DNA of 5,508 bases from an uncultured Prevotella sp. (lineage in GTDB: Bacteria > Bacteroidota > Bacteroidia > Bacteroidales > Bacteroidaceae), in NCBI GenBank assembly GCA_937916075.1, contig CALGHW010000105.1, forward strand, positions 1 to 5,508, in the 5' to 3' direction. A model generated the notes under the pieces. That model was given only the letters and a program-made list of their open reading frames with translations. It had not been told where the DNA came from and did no database searches. Below, piece by piece: positions 4,430 through 5,508 of this stretch. The position numbers were made by a program, and so were the translations under genes. The first letter of the stretch is position 1; each line of letters opens with the position of its first letter.

Positions 4430-5371
4430 ATGAAAAGATGTCTCTATTGCTATAAGCCCCTCAAAGAAGGACAAGAGGATTATCACCCTGCCTGCGCCCA
4501 CAAGCTCTTCAACACCAAAACAGCTCCCAAACTGCCATACGTAAGAAGCCAGATTGGAGACTTGGCGAAGCAAGTAGTGCGGTCGCAGACCACACTGACC
4601 GGCGTACAGGCCAAACTGTCGCTTGACGTAAACCGCGGAGGGAAAAACGAACCCGACCGCTTCACCATCGTAGGCCTTTGGGGACGCTTTATCCTCAAGC
4701 CCCAAACAGAAGCATACCGCTCACTGCCGGAACTGGAAGACCTCACCATGCACCTGGCCGAAGCCGCCAAAATAAATGTGGTGCCTCACGCACTGATACG
4801 TTTTGCCGACGGAGAACTGTGCTATATCACCCGACGCATTGACCGGCGGAAAGACGGCAGTAAGGTGGCCATGGAGGATATGTGCCAGCTCACCGAACGC
4901 TTGACTGAATATAAATATAAAGGCTCGTATGAACAGATTGCCAAGGCTATCAAGAAATATTCGTCCGTGCCACAGCTCGACCTGGTAAACTTTTGGGAGA
5001 TTGTGATTTTCTCCTGGATTACGGGTAACGCTGACATGCACCTGAAAAACTTCTCGCTCTATCGTGACACAGCGCTGGGCTATAGCCTCACGCCTGCCTA
5101 CGACCTTCTCTCCACTGCTATCGTCATGCCTGAGGATACAGAGGAACTTGCCCTGACCCTCAATGCCAAGAAACGCAAACTTCGCCGCTCTGACTTCATC
5201 AAGAGCATCACCTCGTCGGGTATCAGTGAAAAAGTGATTGACAACATCGCCAAGAAATTCCGCAAGTCTGTCTCCAAATGGTTGGAACTGATAGACTGCT
5301 CTTTCTTGCCTGATGACATGAAACGGTCATACAAACGACTGATACTGACCCGGCTGCTGATATTGAGATAA
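4430..5371 (+). CDS. hipT: HipT-like Ser/Thr kinase toxin (HipA C-terminal kinase domain)
   Basis: A 313-residue HipA-family kinase lacking the N-terminal subdomain; with HipS (107 aa) it sums to about full HipA length (about 440). In order: CLYC (4-7) with HPAC (19-22), a possible small zinc site; the Gly-rich loop TTLTGVQAKLSL (54-65); the ATP-binding lysine in FILKP (Lys90); catalytic GNADMHLKNFSL (199-210) with Asp202 and Asn207, equivalent to the E. coli HipA Asp309 region; and AYDLLSTA (223-230) with Asp225, the metal-binding Asp332 equivalent. All are present, so the kinase should be active. HipA and HipT inactivate aminoacyl-tRNA synthetases (GltX and TrpS) by phosphorylation; the target here is unknown. 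ATG 4430 is preferred over an in-frame GTG at 4388 because the latter lies inside hipS and adds an unconserved lysine-rich leader. Confidence 0.88.
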   Translation: MKRCLYCYKPLKEGQEDYHPACAHKLFNTKTAPKLPYVRSQIGDLAKQVVRSQTTLTGVQAKLSLDVNRGGKNEPDRFTIVGLWGRFILKPQTEAYRSLPELEDLTMHLAEAAKINVVPHALIRFADGELCYITRRIDRRKDGSKVAMEDMCQLTERLTEYKYKGSYEQIAKAIKKYSSVPQLDLVNFWEIVIFSWITGNADMHLKNFSLYRDTALGYSLTPAYDLLSTAIVMPEDTEELALTLNAKKRKLRRSDFIKSITSSGISEKVIDNIAKKFRKSVSKWLELIDCSFLPDDMKRSYKRLILTRLLILR

Positions 5372-5508
5372 AGTGCATACGTCTTTCCACAAAAGATAGA
5401 GATTGTCACACACGGCCTGTCCATATTTAACACACTCAAAAGATTTCTCCCGATAAACATTCAAGATAGAAGTGCACAGTTTTTGCGTAGAGGAACATCC
5501 CTTCCGAG
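5372..5508. other. Non-coding or unassigned end of window
   Basis: Nothing firmly supported follows the hipT stop. I see no clear terminator hairpin, RNA gene or promoter. The - strand has an open frame of 59 codons entering from the window edge (5506 down to a TGA at 5327-5329), which would overlap the hipT end by 45 nt. It could be the tail of a convergent gene, but the length is near chance and I recognise no family in it. Confidence 0.3.

Noticed and set aside
4090..5371. A single full-length hipA broken by a recent frameshift
   Set aside because: The kinase gene has its own ATG, a 16-nt gap and a Cys/His motif at its own N-terminus, and hipS has a strong ribosome binding site; these fit an established split rather than decay.

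Overview
The window looks like a chromosomal segment of a Bacteroidota bacterium, most likely a Prevotella/Bacteroides-type gut or oral anaerobe. This is inferred from three things: most genes have A-rich leaders with no Shine-Dalgarno site, TAnnTTTG-type -7 promoter boxes are present, and anaerobe-type genes occur together (superoxide reductase, xpt-xanthine permease). I cannot fix the genus from sequence alone.

Left half (1-3208), all on the + strand: the last 66 codons of the translation-associated ATPase YchF, then lgt (prolipoprotein diacylglyceryl transferase) 20 nt downstream. An interrupted hairpin follows, and then a two-gene purine-salvage unit: xpt (xanthine phosphoribosyltransferase) and an NCS2 xanthine/uracil-family permease. 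The permease imports the base and Xpt traps it as XMP. A perfect 31-bp inverted repeat with a 7-nt loop (3133-3201) closes this block. It lies between convergent genes and looks like a bidirectional terminator.

Middle (3209-3880): a - strand desulfoferrodoxin (superoxide reductase) with both iron centres intact, then an AT-rich intergenic region. That region carries a possible dfx promoter and an elaborate control region for the next operon. Three copies of the palindrome TATACC-N6-GGTATA are centred exactly 41 bp apart. Between the second and third copies lies a perfect 10+10 bp inverted repeat made of two back-to-back TATCTTTG boxes.

Right (3881-5371), + strand: a three-gene toxin-antitoxin operon in which HipA is split into two proteins. 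Its genes are a HipB-like XRE regulator, a small HipS-like protein (the HipA N-terminal subdomain alone) and a HipT-like kinase. The layout matches the tripartite hipBST type rather than two-gene hipBA. The kinase keeps its recognisable catalytic residues, has a Thr-Leu-Thr Gly-rich loop, and starts with a CxxC...HxxC cluster. The genes are tightly coupled: ATGA overlap between hipB and hipS, 16 nt between hipS and hipT. They look lower in GC than the purine genes (one 60-nt line counted in each: about 48% in hipT, 63% in the permease), which is compatible with an acquired cassette. The final 137 nt hold no gene I can support.
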